Positions 26,045 through 35,794 are shown, numbered from the stretch's first letter. The stretch is DNA of 64,000 nucleotides from JALYRV01 sp040902895 (GCA_040902895.1 JBBDWL010000081.1:56339-120338); one strand, 5' to 3'. Notes: generated from the sequence alone by a model not told the origin. Numbers and translations: made by a program.

Positions 26045-28716
26045 CGAGACTCGACGGCCGCTCGCTGCTGTGGCGCACGTGCCGGACGTTCTATCGCGCG
26101 TGGCTCTGGTGGTATCCGCCCGCATTCAGACGTGAGCACGGCGACGAGGCCGCCCGATTGTTCGCCGACGTCTGCGCCGCAGACGGGCCGCGCGCCCGCG
26201 CGCGTCGTGTGACGCGGGCCCTCTTCTGTGTCCCGCGCGACGGTCTACGGGAACGCCGGGCCACCGCGTGGCACCATGCAGCGCCGCGCAGTCTGCGGCT
26301 CGACGGACTCGCACGCGACCTGGCCGGCGCGGTCCGATCAGTTCGCCGCCGCCCGGGATTGATGGCAGCTGTCGTCGCAACGCTCGCGCTCGGAATCGGT
26401 GCCAACACGGCGATGTTCAGCGTGGCCGACGCGCTGCTGCTGCGATTCCTGCCGTATCCGGACGCGGATCGTGTGGTCTATCTGCGCGTCCGATCGCAGG
26501 CTACCGGACGGCTTCGGGATCCTACGTCCGCGGAGCTTCATCGGTGGAGAGAACACCTGCAGTCGTTCGAGCGGATCGAAGGACGCAGCTGGAAATCCGT
26601 GCTGCTCACCGGCGATGCCGGCGCGACACGAGTCCGGATGCTTCAGATCACATCCGGATTTCTCGACGCCCTGCGTGTCGTACCGTTGGCGGGTCGATTG
26701 CTGCACCCGTCCGATAGCGCGGCTGGCGCTCCTCCGGTCGTCCTCCTGTCCAAAAGTCTCTGGATGAGCCGCTACGGCAAGGATTCGGCTGTCCTCGGCT
26801 CAACGCTCGTCATCGACGGCGCTCCGCATCTCGTCGTAGGGGTGATCGACGATGTTCGGTCGGACACCCCCGGTCTTCGCATCAATCTGTATGCGCCGTT
26901 GCCGCGGAATGGAGCTGCCGCCGACGCCGTCCCGGCGCGCGGCATTGCGTGGCTGCGGCCCGGCGTGTCGGTCGAGGCCGCGCAGCAGGAAACCGGCGTT
27001 GTGACTGCGGCTGTTGGCACGGACGGACGGCGCGAGCATGGTGCAGTCGAAACGCCGCGAAACATTTTTCTCCAGGTTGCGGAGTTTCGCAATGTCACAG
27101 TCGCGCTGCTCGCCGCGACATTCCTGCTGTTCGCGGTCGCATGGGTAAACGTTGCTGCCATGCTGCTCGCGGCTGCCCGCGCGCGGAGCGGTGAGCTTGC
27201 GTTGCGCGGCGCGCTTGGCGCGAGCCGTGCCCGGCTCGTGCAAGGATTGCTGCTCGAGAGCCTCGTGCTATCGCTGATCGGATGTGCGGCCGGGCTGCTC
27301 ATTGCCAGGGCCGCGATCGGCGCGTTCGCGATGCTAGACCCCGCGCCGCAGCTGTCGGCTGGCCTCGAGGCGGCACGCATCGATTGGCGGGTGCTGGCGT
27401 ATGCGGCGCTTCTTTCGCTGGGCACCGCACTTGCCGTCGGCGGATGGGCCGCCTTCCGAAGCTCGGGACCGTCGCTCACCGCCGTGCTGCACGAATCGGG
27501 CAACCCGCGCGCCGGCCGCCGACGCACGAGCGGCCTGTTCATTGCCGCGCAGACGGCGCTCTCCCTTGTTTTGATGGTTGCGGCCGGTTTAACGGGTCGT
27601 GCGTTCCTCACGATGCGGCTCGCGGAACCAGGTTTCGCGGCGGACCGCATCCTTTTCGTGCGCCTCTCGCTTCCTGAAGACGCGTACGCCACACCGGCCG
27701 GGCGCGAAGCGTTCTACACCGAGTTGATCGATGGCGCGAAAAGCCTTCCGGGTGTCGTCGGGGCCGGCCTTGGATACGGCGCCGTTCCGCCGAGCGACTT
27801 CAACGTGATCGGAGCGCTGCGGGTCGAGGACGGTGGCGCCCCTCGATCCGACTTCAACGTCGAGACCAGCTATGTCGCGCCGTCACACTTCGAGCTGATG
27901 GGCATTCCGCTGGTCGCGGGCCGGCCGTTTGACGAGTTCGACGGCCGGCCGGCCGGTGCCGCGGAGACGCCCGCCATCGTCAGTCGCGCCCTCGCGCAGC
28001 ATCTGTGGCCGGATCGGCATCCGGTCGGCAGCGGCTTCGAAGTCGCGAGCCCGCGCCGGACGCATCGGTATCGCGTCGTGGGCGTGGCCGCCGACGTCCG
28101 AGGGCAGGATCTGGAATGGCTGGACCATCCGAGCCGCGGGTGGCACCTCTATCTGCCCCTTCCCGAAAACCGCAGGTACACGGAAGTCATCCTTCGGGTT
28201 GCCGACGGCCAGCCGCTGCCGGTTGCCGATCTCAGGGCGCTCGTTCGCCGCATCGATCCGCGCGTGCCGGCCGACGATGAGCTCATGAGCGGCGCGGCAA
28301 GTCTGTTTGGGAAGACGCGTCGAGCGCGGTTTCGTGCCGTCCTGTTCGGCACGTTCGCGATCTCCGCATTGACGCTCTGCGCGCTCGGCATCGCCGCCGT
28401 CGTCGGACACCAGGTGAGCCGCCGAACGCGCGAAGTCGGCGTGCGCATCGCTCTGGGAGCGCGACCCGATCAGGTGCGGCGACTCATCGTGCGACAGGGA
28501 CTCGTGCCGGTTGCCGGCGGGATGGCTGCGGGCCTCGTCGCGGCGGTCGGCGCAGCCCGCGCACTGCGAAGTTTCCTCCCGGGTGTGAGTCCCGCCGATT
28601 TCGCAACTCTCGCGATCGTCCTGGCTGTAATCTCGGCAGTAGTGCTCGTAGCGATCTGGGTGCCGGTTCGCCGCGCCACCCGCATCGACCCGATCGCCGC
28701 GCTGCGCGCGGACTGA
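26041..28716 (+). CDS. ADOP-family duplicated MacB/FtsX-type permease
   Basis: 891 residues, ATGA-coupled to padR. N-terminal soluble prefix typical of ADOP proteins (FYRAWLWWYPPAFRREHGDEAARLFADV), then TM1 (LMAAVVATLALGIGANTAMFSVADALLLR), a MacB periplasmic core domain, FtsX TM bundle, a second MacB_PCD (FAADRILFVRLSLPEDAY...), and the final FtsX bundle (LFGTFAISALTLCALGIAAVVGHQVSRRTREVGVRIALGARPDQVRRLIVRQG) ending with WVPVRRATRIDPIAALRAD. No ATPase is adjacent, as usual for these orphan permeases. Transport function is not established for the family. Confidence 0.96.
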   Translation: MTRLDGRSLLWRTCRTFYRAWLWWYPPAFRREHGDEAARLFADVCAADGPRARARRVTRALFCVPRDGLRERRATAWHHAAPRSLRLDGLARDLAGAVRSVRRRPGLMAAVVATLALGIGANTAMFSVADALLLRFLPYPDADRVVYLRVRSQATGRLRDPTSAELHRWREHLQSFERIEGRSWKSVLLTGDAGATRVRMLQITSGFLDALRVVPLAGRLLHPSDSAAGAPPVVLLSKSLWMSRYGKDSAVLGSTLVIDGAPHLVVGVIDDVRSDTPGLRINLYAPLPRNGAAADAVPARGIAWLRPGVSVEAAQQETGVVTAAVGTDGRREHGAVETPRNIFLQVAEFRNVTVALLAATFLLFAVAWVNVAAMLLAAARARSGELALRGALGASRARLVQGLLLESLVLSLIGCAAGLLIARAAIGAFAMLDPAPQLSAGLEAARIDWRVLAYAALLSLGTALAVGGWAAFRSSGPSLTAVLHESGNPRAGRRRTSGLFIAAQTALSLVLMVAAGLTGRAFLTMRLAEPGFAADRILFVRLSLPEDAYATPAGREAFYTELIDGAKSLPGVVGAGLGYGAVPPSDFNVIGALRVEDGGAPRSDFNVETSYVAPSHFELMGIPLVAGRPFDEFDGRPAGAAETPAIVSRALAQHLWPDRHPVGSGFEVASPRRTHRYRVVGVAADVRGQDLEWLDHPSRGWHLYLPLPENRRYTEVILRVADGQPLPVADLRALVRRIDPRVPADDELMSGAASLFGKTRRARFRAVLFGTFAISALTLCALGIAAVVGHQVSRRTREVGVRIALGARPDQVRRLIVRQGLVPVAGGMAAGLVAAVGAARALRSFLPGVSPADFATLAIVLAVISAVVLVAIWVPVRRATRIDPIAALRAD

Positions 28717-28769
28717 CCTCGTCGAACATCAGAGCCGGCGCGGCGTGCCGTTTGATAAACTTGCGCGCT

Positions 28770-30641
28770 GTGCCATCCTCCAAGCGCCCTTCTATTACTG
28801 TCCTGAAGAATCTCGCCACGCAACTGCGCATCGACTCGGTGCGATCGACGACCGCCGCCGGCAGCGGACATCCGACGACGTGCATGTCGGCGGCCGAGAT
28901 TGTGGCCACGCTGTTTTTCGCCGAGATGCGGTACGACCCGCTGAATCCGCGGCACCCGGGCGCCGATCGGTTCGTGCTGTCGAAAGGACACGCCGCGCCG
29001 ATTCTGTACGCGGCCTGGGCCGCGGCCGGCCTCTTTCCGCGCGAGCAGGTGATGGACCTGCGCAAGATCGAGTCGGACCTCGAGGGACATCCGACGCCGC
29101 GCCTGTCGTTCGTCGACGTGGCGACCGGCTCGCTCGGACAGGGCATCTGCGCCGCCATCGGCACGGCCCTCAACGCGCGGCGCATCGGATCCGCCTATCG
29201 CACCTACGTGCTCGTCGGCGACGGCGAGAGCGCCGAAGGATCGGTCTGGGAAGCGGCGCAGGCCGGCGCGTTTCACAAACTCGACAATCTCTGCGCGATC
29301 ACCGACGTCAACGCCTACGGGCAGAGCCGCGCCACGCAGTGGCGGCACGACCTCGAGGCGTTCGCGACGCGATGGCGCGCGTTCGGATGGCACACGATCA
29401 CCGTCGACGGACACGATGTCGAGGCGCTGCTCGGCGCCTATGACGCGGCGCGCGCCACGAAAGGGCGGCCGACGATGATTGTGGCGAAGACGTTCAAGGG
29501 GCAGGGCGTCGAGAGCGTCGCGGGCAAGGATGGGTGGCACGGCAAGGCGCTGAAGTCGGGCGCGGAGCTCGACGCGGCGATCCGGGAGCTCGAGTCGCAG
29601 TACGTGAAGACAGACGATCCGTCGCCGGTGATTCCGAAGCCGGCGGACGTGAAAGCCGAGCCTGTCGTCGATCACATGAAGGCCATGCCGGCGCCGGCCT
29701 ACAAGCTGGGCGATCTGGTTGCCACCCGCGAGGCCTATGGCACCGCGCTGGCGGCGCTCGGAAAGATCGATGCGCGCGTCGTGGCGCTCGACGCCGACGT
29801 CGGCAACTCGACGTTCAGCGATCGCTTCGAGAAACAGTCTCCGGAGCGGTTCTATCAGATGTTCATCGCCGAGCAGGTGATGGTGGGCGCCGCGATGGGC
29901 CTCGCCGCGCGCGGCGCGATTCCGTTCCCGTCGAGTTTCGCGTGCTTCCTCTATCGCGCGGCCGACTTCGTGCGCATGGCGGGCATCTCGTTCTCGAACA
30001 TGAAGCTCGCCGGATCGCATGCAGGCGTCTCGATTGGCGAAGACGGCCCCTCGCAGATGGCGCTCGAGGACCTCGGCATGTTCCGGGCGGTGCCGGGCAG
30101 CACCGTGCTCTATCCGTGCGATGCGGTGAGCGGCGAGCGCCTGGTCGCGCTGGCGGCCGCGACTGAGGGGCTCTGCTACATCCGCACCTCGCGCCCGAAG
30201 ACGCCGGTCATCTATGAGGCGAGCGAGGAGTTCACCGCCGGCGGATCGAAGACCTTGCGCTGGACGCCGCACGACGCCGTCACCGTCGTGGCGGCCGGCG
30301 TGACGGTGTTCGAGGCGCTGAAGGCGCACGATCTGCTCGCCGCCGAGGGCGTGGCGATTCGCGTCATCGATGCGTACAGCGTGAAGCCGATCGACAAAGA
30401 GACGCTGGTGGCGTCAGCGCGCGTGACCGGCGGCCGGATCATCAGTGTGGAAGACCATTACCCGCAGGGCGGACTTGGGGACGCCGTGGCCGAGGCGGTG
30501 GCCGACGCCGGCTTCACCGTCGAGCGCCTGGCGGTGCGCGAAATCCCCCGCAGCGGCCCGCCCGACGAACTGCTCGATCGCTACGGCATCTCGGCCCGGG
30601 CGATCGTGGAGGCAGTCGCGCGCGTAACCCGTCGGGCATGA
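28770..30641 (+). CDS. tkt: Transketolase
   Basis: About 623 residues. GTG 28770 is preferred; a TTG at 28752 is also in frame. TPP-binding domain: GSGHPTTCMSAAEIVATLFF, FVLSKGHAAPILYAAWA, GSLGQGICAAIGTALNAR, LVGDGESAEGSVWEA, ITDVNAYGQS (the G-D-G...N motif for TPP-Mg). Pyrimidine domain: RVVALDADVGNSTFSDRF, YQMFIAEQVMVGAAMGLAARG (catalytic Glu in IAEQ), GSHAGVSIGEDGPSQMALEDL. C-terminal transketolase domain to the end. Key enzyme of the non-oxidative pentose phosphate pathway, cytosolic. Stand-alone gene; candidate -10 (TGATAA/TAAACT) 8-11 nt before the GTG. Confidence 0.96.
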   Translation: MPSSKRPSITVLKNLATQLRIDSVRSTTAAGSGHPTTCMSAAEIVATLFFAEMRYDPLNPRHPGADRFVLSKGHAAPILYAAWAAAGLFPREQVMDLRKIESDLEGHPTPRLSFVDVATGSLGQGICAAIGTALNARRIGSAYRTYVLVGDGESAEGSVWEAAQAGAFHKLDNLCAITDVNAYGQSRATQWRHDLEAFATRWRAFGWHTITVDGHDVEALLGAYDAARATKGRPTMIVAKTFKGQGVESVAGKDGWHGKALKSGAELDAAIRELESQYVKTDDPSPVIPKPADVKAEPVVDHMKAMPAPAYKLGDLVATREAYGTALAALGKIDARVVALDADVGNSTFSDRFEKQSPERFYQMFIAEQVMVGAAMGLAARGAIPFPSSFACFLYRAADFVRMAGISFSNMKLAGSHAGVSIGEDGPSQMALEDLGMFRAVPGSTVLYPCDAVSGERLVALAAATEGLCYIRTSRPKTPVIYEASEEFTAGGSKTLRWTPHDAVTVVAAGVTVFEALKAHDLLAAEGVAIRVIDAYSVKPIDKETLVASARVTGGRIISVEDHYPQGGLGDAVAEAVADAGFTVERLAVREIPRSGPPDELLDRYGISARAIVEAVARVTRRA

Positions 30642-30666
30642 GCATTGCTCAGTACTCGCTGGACCG

Positions 30667-31932
30667 ATGCGGCTGAGCTTCTCATTACTAATAGCGGCAC
30701 TCACAGCCACGTTGTTCGTGCCCCGTGCGGCCGAGGCCCAGACCGTACCCGCGGTGGTCGCGGCGCAACCCGAACCGCCCGACGCCACGCGCGAAGAACT
30801 GCTGCGCAGGGCCCGCGAGGCCAAAAAAGACATCGTTCGTCCTCCCGAGCCAACGCAGCTCGAAAAACTGATCGCGCGCATCGAGCCCTACGTCATGACG
30901 CCGCCCGTGCCTGGCATGGCGTTCCGCCGCGGTTTCTACCCGAAATTCGGCAGTGTGGCGCCCGGCGGGGGATGGGCGGTGGGCCCTGCCTTCCGGTATG
31001 AGGGTCTGGCGCGCGGCCACGTCGACGCCGACGTTTTCGCGCGCATGTCGTGGAAACGCTATTGGCAGGTCGAGGGCCGGCTGCGCATGCCGCGGCTCAA
31101 CGACGCGCACACCGGCGTTGGCGTCTTTGGCCGCATCCGCGACATGCCGCAGGAGGACTTCTTCGGCTTTGGTCCCGACTCGGTCCGCGATGACCGCGTG
31201 AGCTTCGCGCTCCGCGAGGTCGCGGCGGGCGCGTTTGCCGATCATCGCATCGGCTCGCTGACGCTGCACGCCGGCGCCGACTTCGTGCGGCCGACAACGC
31301 GCGAAGGCGCCGACAAGAACTATCCATCCATCGAGCAGCGCTTCGACATCACCACGATTCCGGGATTCGTCGACGAGCCCGATTTCGTCGTGCTGCGCGG
31401 CGGCGCCGCGTTCGATCGCACCGACGAACCTGGCAACCCGCGGCGCGGGCCGCAGCATCGGGTGGAATTCTCGCGCTGGACATCGCGCGGCGGGGCGCCG
31501 TTGAGCTTCAGCGCGGTCACCGCCGATCTTCGGCAGTTCCTGTCATTCCTGAACCATACGCGCGTGATCGCGTTGCGCGGCGCCCTCTGGCACACGGCGG
31601 CAAGCGGCGGGGCCGACGTGCCGCTCTATTACCAGCCGGTGCTCGGCGGCGGACGCGCGCTGCGCGGCTATCGCGAGTTCCGCTTCCGCGACCGATCGGC
31701 GCTGCTGCTGCAGGCCGAATATCGCTATCAGCTTTTTGCCGGCGCCGACGGCGTCATGTTTTACGAAGCGGGCACGGTCGGGCCGTCGCTGGGCGATCTC
31801 GGATCGCTCAAGACCGACTATGGGCTGGGTCTTCGCGTTGGCAGCGGCCAGGGCGTGTTTCTGCGGATCGAGGCGGCGTTCGGCACACCCGAGAGCCCGC
31901 GCGTCTACATCAAATTCAGCAATGCGTTTTAG
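30667..31932 (+). CDS. BamA/Omp85-like outer-membrane barrel protein
   Basis: 421 residues with signal peptide 1-24 (SFSLLIAALTATLFVPRAAEAQ). No POTRA domains are apparent before the barrel. The barrel segment carries FWPKFG-like YPKFGSVAPGGGWAVGPAFRYE, LPLYYQPVLGGGRALRGYREFRFRDRSALLLQAEYRYQLF (the G-x-R-G-x-R-x-x-R segment typical of bacterial surface antigen D15), and ends RVYIKFSNAF, a terminal Phe as in outer-membrane barrels. The last 11 nt overlap the next gene's start. The pairing of a barrel with a secreted protein of kinase-like look is noted as a finding. Confidence 0.82.
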   Translation: MRLSFSLLIAALTATLFVPRAAEAQTVPAVVAAQPEPPDATREELLRRAREAKKDIVRPPEPTQLEKLIARIEPYVMTPPVPGMAFRRGFYPKFGSVAPGGGWAVGPAFRYEGLARGHVDADVFARMSWKRYWQVEGRLRMPRLNDAHTGVGVFGRIRDMPQEDFFGFGPDSVRDDRVSFALREVAAGAFADHRIGSLTLHAGADFVRPTTREGADKNYPSIEQRFDITTIPGFVDEPDFVVLRGGAAFDRTDEPGNPRRGPQHRVEFSRWTSRGGAPLSFSAVTADLRQFLSFLNHTRVIALRGALWHTAASGGADVPLYYQPVLGGGRALRGYREFRFRDRSALLLQAEYRYQLFAGADGVMFYEAGTVGPSLGDLGSLKTDYGLGLRVGSGQGVFLRIEAAFGTPESPRVYIKFSNAF

Positions 31933-33604
31933 GAGATGGACGTCACTGCCGGCCGGTGCGGCGCTCGCCGCCGCGATCCTCGCGCTGTCGACGCTTGTGG
32001 GCGCCGCGCAGCGCAGCGGCCCGCTCTTCAGGCCCGACGATCCGCTCGCCGCCGACAACGATCGCGCCGTGGACGTCGGCAAGCTCGAAGAGCGCGACGA
32101 CAGCGACATCTACGATTTTATCGAGCACACCTTCCTCGGGCCCGGCAGCAGCGATGACATCCGCGCGCTCAACGTGAACACGATCGACGAAGTGCCCGAC
32201 TCGAGCTGGTTTGCCAACCGGTACGCGCGCGGGTTGCCGTCCGGTGAAGTGCTGGCCCGCGGTCACGACACGCTCGACTCGCTCGACATCACGGGATGGC
32301 CTGTCTCGGAAGGCAAGGGAGAGGGCGCGACGCCAGGATTCAGAGTGCGCGGTCCTGACGGCGCCGACTATCAGCTGAAGTTCGATCCCGAATCGAACCC
32401 CGAGATGACGACCGGCGCGGAGGTGATTGGCACCGGTTTCTATCACGCCTTCGGCTACAACGTTGTCGAGATGTACCTGGTGGAGTTCGACGGCGACAAC
32501 TACACCATCCTGCCGGGTGCGACGATCAGCTTCCAGGGAGGCAAAGAGCGATCGCTTACGCGAGTCGACGTCGACGGAGTGCTCGAGATATCGGCGCGGC
32601 TGCCGAATCGCCGCTATCGTGCCGTTGCGCGGAAGATGCCCAAAGGCGACGGCATCGGCACCTTCCGGTACTACGGCACGCGTCCCGACGACCCGAACGA
32701 CATCTTTCCGCACGAGCATCGCCGCGAGCTGCGCGCCGCCCGCGTCTTCGCGGCATGGCTCGACCACGACGACTCGCGCGGCATCAACTCGAAGGACATC
32801 GTCGTGCAGGAAGGCGGCCGCCGGTACGTCAAGCATTTTATGTACGACTTCAACTCGACGCTCGGCGCGGGCACGCGCGCGCCGCAGACCCCGAGACATG
32901 GCAACGAGTATCAGTTCGACATAGACCAGGCGCTCAAAACGCTGGTGACGTTCGGCTTTTACCTCAAACCCTGGGCGAGGATTGAGTACCCTGACGCCCC
33001 GCCGGCCGTCGGCAACTTCGAGAGCCGCTTTTTCAATCCGGTGAGATGGAAGCCGAACTATCCGCTGCCGGCATTCGATCGCATGCGGCCTGAAGACGCG
33101 TTCTGGGCCGCGCGGATCATCGCGCGATTCAATGAGCCGGCGGTGCGGGCGATTGTGGGCAGAGCGCGATACACAGACCCCGCCGCGACCGACCACATCG
33201 TTCGCACGCTGATGGCGCGCCGCGACAAGATTCTGCGCGTGTGGCTGAACGGCGTGATGCCGATCGTGAGCCCCGCGCTCGGGTCATCGGGACTTACGTT
33301 CAGGAACGCCGCGGTTGATGCTGGAGTGGCGGCCGCGCCAGCCGCTTATCAGATCACCTGGTATGCCTTTGACAACGCGACCGGCGCGCATCGGCGCGCT
33401 GGAGAGACCGTCAGCACGCCCGCGGCGCAGCCGGCGGCGTTGCCGCCCGGACTTGCGGGCGAGGCATTCGTGATGGCCGCCGTCTCGGCTGATGGCGCCG
33501 ATCCCAACTGGCGCAAACCCGCGCGCGTGTACTTCCGCAAGCAGGGCACCGGCTGGCAGCTGGTCGGCCTCGAGCGCGATCACACGGAGCTGCCAGGCCA
33601 ATAG
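31922..33604 (+). CDS. Secreted protein with a kinase-like (HipA/FAM20/CotH-like) motif pattern
   Basis: 560 residues from ATG 31922, overlapping the barrel gene by 11 nt. Signal peptide 1-29 (WTSLPAGAALAAAILALSTLVGAAQ). Segments in the order of an atypical kinase: GADYQLKFDPESN (Lys on a strand), MYLVEFDGDNYTI, a region HRRELRAARVFAAWLDHDDSRGINSKDIVV like a catalytic loop, and RYVKHFMYDFNSTLG like a metal-binding D-F-x loop. The tail (about 480-560) is a fibronectin-like strand-rich segment (ITWYAFDNATGAHRRAGETVSTPAA, EAFVMAAVSADGADPNWRKPARVYFR). No family was firmly recognised; the kinase reading is inference from motif order. Confidence 0.6.
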   Translation: MRFRRWTSLPAGAALAAAILALSTLVGAAQRSGPLFRPDDPLAADNDRAVDVGKLEERDDSDIYDFIEHTFLGPGSSDDIRALNVNTIDEVPDSSWFANRYARGLPSGEVLARGHDTLDSLDITGWPVSEGKGEGATPGFRVRGPDGADYQLKFDPESNPEMTTGAEVIGTGFYHAFGYNVVEMYLVEFDGDNYTILPGATISFQGGKERSLTRVDVDGVLEISARLPNRRYRAVARKMPKGDGIGTFRYYGTRPDDPNDIFPHEHRRELRAARVFAAWLDHDDSRGINSKDIVVQEGGRRYVKHFMYDFNSTLGAGTRAPQTPRHGNEYQFDIDQALKTLVTFGFYLKPWARIEYPDAPPAVGNFESRFFNPVRWKPNYPLPAFDRMRPEDAFWAARIIARFNEPAVRAIVGRARYTDPAATDHIVRTLMARRDKILRVWLNGVMPIVSPALGSSGLTFRNAAVDAGVAAAPAAYQITWYAFDNATGAHRRAGETVSTPAAQPAALPPGLAGEAFVMAAVSADGADPNWRKPARVYFRKQGTGWQLVGLERDHTELPGQ

Positions 33605-33606
33605 CA

Positions 33607-33638
33607 GATCACCAAATCACCAGATCACCAAATCACCA
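33607..33638 (+). repeat. 8-bp tandem repeat (RATCACCA) x4
   Basis: GATCACCA and AATCACCA alternate over four 8-nt units, followed by AATCC. It lies in the gap between 33604 and the receiver gene at 33719. Function unknown. Confidence 0.8.
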
Positions 33639-33718
33639 AATCCATCATCCCTATCGCTGAGCTTGCCTTCCGACCGCCTTCTCCTGTTGAATACCTGCGT
33701 TTCCGGAGGCTCAACTCG

Positions 33719-34105
33719 ATGCGGCTTCGAAACAGAACCAGCCCCGTCGTGCTCGTCGTCGAGGACGATGCGCAGCTGCGGCAGCTGGCGGCGGACACGC
33801 TCGCGTGCAGCGGGTATGAGGTTGTGGAGGCTCGTGATGGGCGTGAAGCGATCGACCAGCTGCAGGTGCATGCGCCCGATCTCGTGCTGCTCGATCTGAA
33901 CATGCCCGTCATGGATGGCTGGCAGTTCCGCGCGGAGCAGCGGCGCCTGCCGGAGCGGCGGCTCGCGACGATACCCGTCGTGCTGCTGACGGCCGTCGAG
34001 GCGGCCCAGGGTCACGCGACCCTCTTGCAGGCGGCAGGCCTGGTCACCAAGCCCTTCGATCCCGACACGCTGCTCAACACGGTCCAGAGCGCGCTGCGCC
34101 ACTGA
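33719..34105 (+). CDS. Single-domain response regulator (receiver only)
   Basis: 128 residues; GGAGG lies 9 nt before the ATG. Receiver only: VVLVVEDDAQLRQLAADTL (acidic pair), DLVLLDLNMPVMDGWQFR with the phospho-acceptor Asp, IPVVLLTAVEAAQGHATLLQ (Thr), and GLVTKPFDPDTLLNTV with the conserved Lys. No output domain and no kinase nearby, so it likely acts by protein interaction, or takes phosphate from a distant kinase. Confidence 0.93.
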   Translation: MRLRNRTSPVVLVVEDDAQLRQLAADTLACSGYEVVEARDGREAIDQLQVHAPDLVLLDLNMPVMDGWQFRAEQRRLPERRLATIPVVLLTAVEAAQGHATLLQAAGLVTKPFDPDTLLNTVQSALRH

Positions 34106-34119
34106 CGGGCGCGTTTCAA

Positions 34120-34875
34120 TTACTTCGGCGCGACCGGTGGCAATTCGCGCTTATGCGCGCTCGTGTTCATCAGATGCCGGATGCGCGCGGCGGTTTCGGC
34201 CGCGACGCTTTCGGGTCCCGACTCCAGGTACTTTTCGAGATCCTCGTACGTGAAGCCCATCTCGCTCTCGTCGGTTTGGCCCGCCCAGAGGCCCGCTGAC
34301 GGCGGCTTGTCGATGAGGCGCGGCGGCACGCCCAGCTCGCGCGCGAGCGCGCGCACTTCGCTTTTCACCAGCGCGCCGATCGGCAGCAGATCGACGCCGC
34401 CGTCTCCATACTTGGTGTAGTAGCCGATGGCGATCTCGCTGCGGTTGCCGGTGCCCGTCACCAGGAACCCAAGCGACGTCCCAATCGTGTAAAGCGTCGT
34501 CATCCGCAGGCGCGGTTTGATGTTGGCAAGCGCGAGCTTCGTCCGCAGCGGATCCGGCGCGAAGCCGTGGCCGCGCTCGGCTGCGGTCACCGCCGTAATG
34601 TCCATCGCCAGCGCGTCGTAGGAGGCCGACAGATCCACGCGCACCGTCGGCAGCTTGCACGCTTCCGCCGCCAGCACCGCGTCGAGCTCGTCTTCGGCGT
34701 GGCTGTGGCACGGCATGATGACGCCGAGCACCTGGCCGGGCATCGCCAGCTGACAGAGCCGCGCGACGACCGCGGAATCCACGCCGCCGCTCATGCCGAG
34801 AATGAATCCGCGCGCGCCGGCTTCATTCGCGCGCTCGCGCAGCCATGCCGCAATGCGTTCCGCTCGCTTCTCCAT
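34120..34875 (-). CDS. nadE: Ammonia-dependent NAD+ synthetase
   Basis: 251 residues from ATG 34875 (MEKRAERIAAWL). A longer frame to 34932 exists but would overlap the next gene by 32 nt. PP-loop ATPase: FILGMSGGVDSAVVARL (SGGVDS), GFLVTGTGNRSEIAIGYYTKYGDGGVDLLPIG (NAD synthetase signature), LPIGALVKSEVRALARELGVPPRLIDKPPSAGLWAGQTDESEMGFTYEDL. No N-terminal nitrilase domain, so it uses NH3 directly. It converts deamido-NAD to NAD. Arranged after the membrane protein gene on the same strand. Confidence 0.95.
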   Translation of the reverse strand: MEKRAERIAAWLRERANEAGARGFILGMSGGVDSAVVARLCQLAMPGQVLGVIMPCHSHAEDELDAVLAAEACKLPTVRVDLSASYDALAMDITAVTAAERGHGFAPDPLRTKLALANIKPRLRMTTLYTIGTSLGFLVTGTGNRSEIAIGYYTKYGDGGVDLLPIGALVKSEVRALARELGVPPRLIDKPPSAGLWAGQTDESEMGFTYEDLEKYLESGPESVAAETAARIRHLMNTSAHKRELPPVAPK

Positions 34876-34900
34876 TACGCCGCTATGCTCCTCGATCTGA

Positions 34901-35734
34901 CTATATCGCGGCGGGATTCGCGGATGCTTCATCCGGCCAGATCGGATCGCGTCGCGCGACCCAGCCGGCTGATCCGAGGTGCGCCTGATAGATCGATGCT
35001 TGCGCGCCGATCAGCGAAAGCCTGAGAAGCATGTCGCCCGTCACGAATGCGTAGATGAGCCAGGCGGGCGCCGCGTCCGCTGTCTGCGTGCGCAGCGTGA
35101 TCCAGAGCAGGAGCAGCAGCCAGAACGCGGCCTGCACGGCCAGCATCCGGCCGCCGAACGCGCGCAGCATGCGCACCGAGGCGAGCACTGCCCCGATGGC
35201 GCTGCGGCGATCCTCGATGACGAGGCGCAGGCGCGCGTAGTCGAAGACGATGGCGATGAGGAAGAGGACGATGGCGAGCGCGCCGAACAGCGCGAGGCGC
35301 GATGTTTCGGCGAGGCCATCTGCCTGTGATGCCATCCACGGTTCGATCCAGCGCAGCACAGCGGAGTAGACGAGAAGCGCCAGCAGGCCGAGCCGGATGA
35401 GCGGGCCGAAGCATCCGCCGCAGGCCGCGAAGAAGCGCGCGGCGGAGCTGCGTGTGTCGCGGGCCAGTCGATCGATGATGCCGGCCGAGAGGAACAGCCA
35501 GATGAGAAAGAGCAGCGCGAGCATGGCGCGCTGAGAAGGCGCCAGTGCGTAGGTGTAATAGGCGCTGGCGGAGATATTGAACGGAAATCCGCCGATGCCG
35601 AAGTCGGCGGCCGACAGGCGATCGCGCAGCACGAGCGCCGGGGCGGGCAGCAGTGTGAATGCCGAGAGCATGAGCGCCATGGGCCAGGCGCGGAGCGCGC
35701 GCCGGAATCCGTCGATGAGTGCCCACGCTTTCAT
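34901..35734 (-). CDS. Multi-pass membrane protein of unknown function
   Basis: 277 residues. Six or so hydrophobic spans: MALMLSAFTLLPAPALVL, AMLALLFLIWLFLSAGII, GPLIRLGLLALLVYSAVL, LALFGALAIVLFLIAIVFDYARL, MLAVQAAFWLLLLLWITL, and WLIYAFVTGDMLLRLSLIGAQ. There is a loop of Cys-rich GxCFG type (FFAACGGCFGPLIR). I do not recognise the family; the layout is reminiscent of DUF4013-like membrane proteins. Expected in the inner membrane. The stop is 25 nt before the NadE start. Confidence 0.7.
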   Translation of the reverse strand: MKAWALIDGFRRALRAWPMALMLSAFTLLPAPALVLRDRLSAADFGIGGFPFNISASAYYTYALAPSQRAMLALLFLIWLFLSAGIIDRLARDTRSSAARFFAACGGCFGPLIRLGLLALLVYSAVLRWIEPWMASQADGLAETSRLALFGALAIVLFLIAIVFDYARLRLVIEDRRSAIGAVLASVRMLRAFGGRMLAVQAAFWLLLLLWITLRTQTADAAPAWLIYAFVTGDMLLRLSLIGAQASIYQAHLGSAGWVARRDPIWPDEASANPAAI

Positions 35735-35794
35735 GAAGCGCTGAGTTTACAATACGGTGTTCATTATCCCGGTCAGGTTCATACAGGAGTATCT

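Noticed and set aside
28470..30329. Long minus-strand frame (619 codons) opposite transketolase and ADOP
   Set aside because: Spans two genes with clear families; no motif in its own translation.
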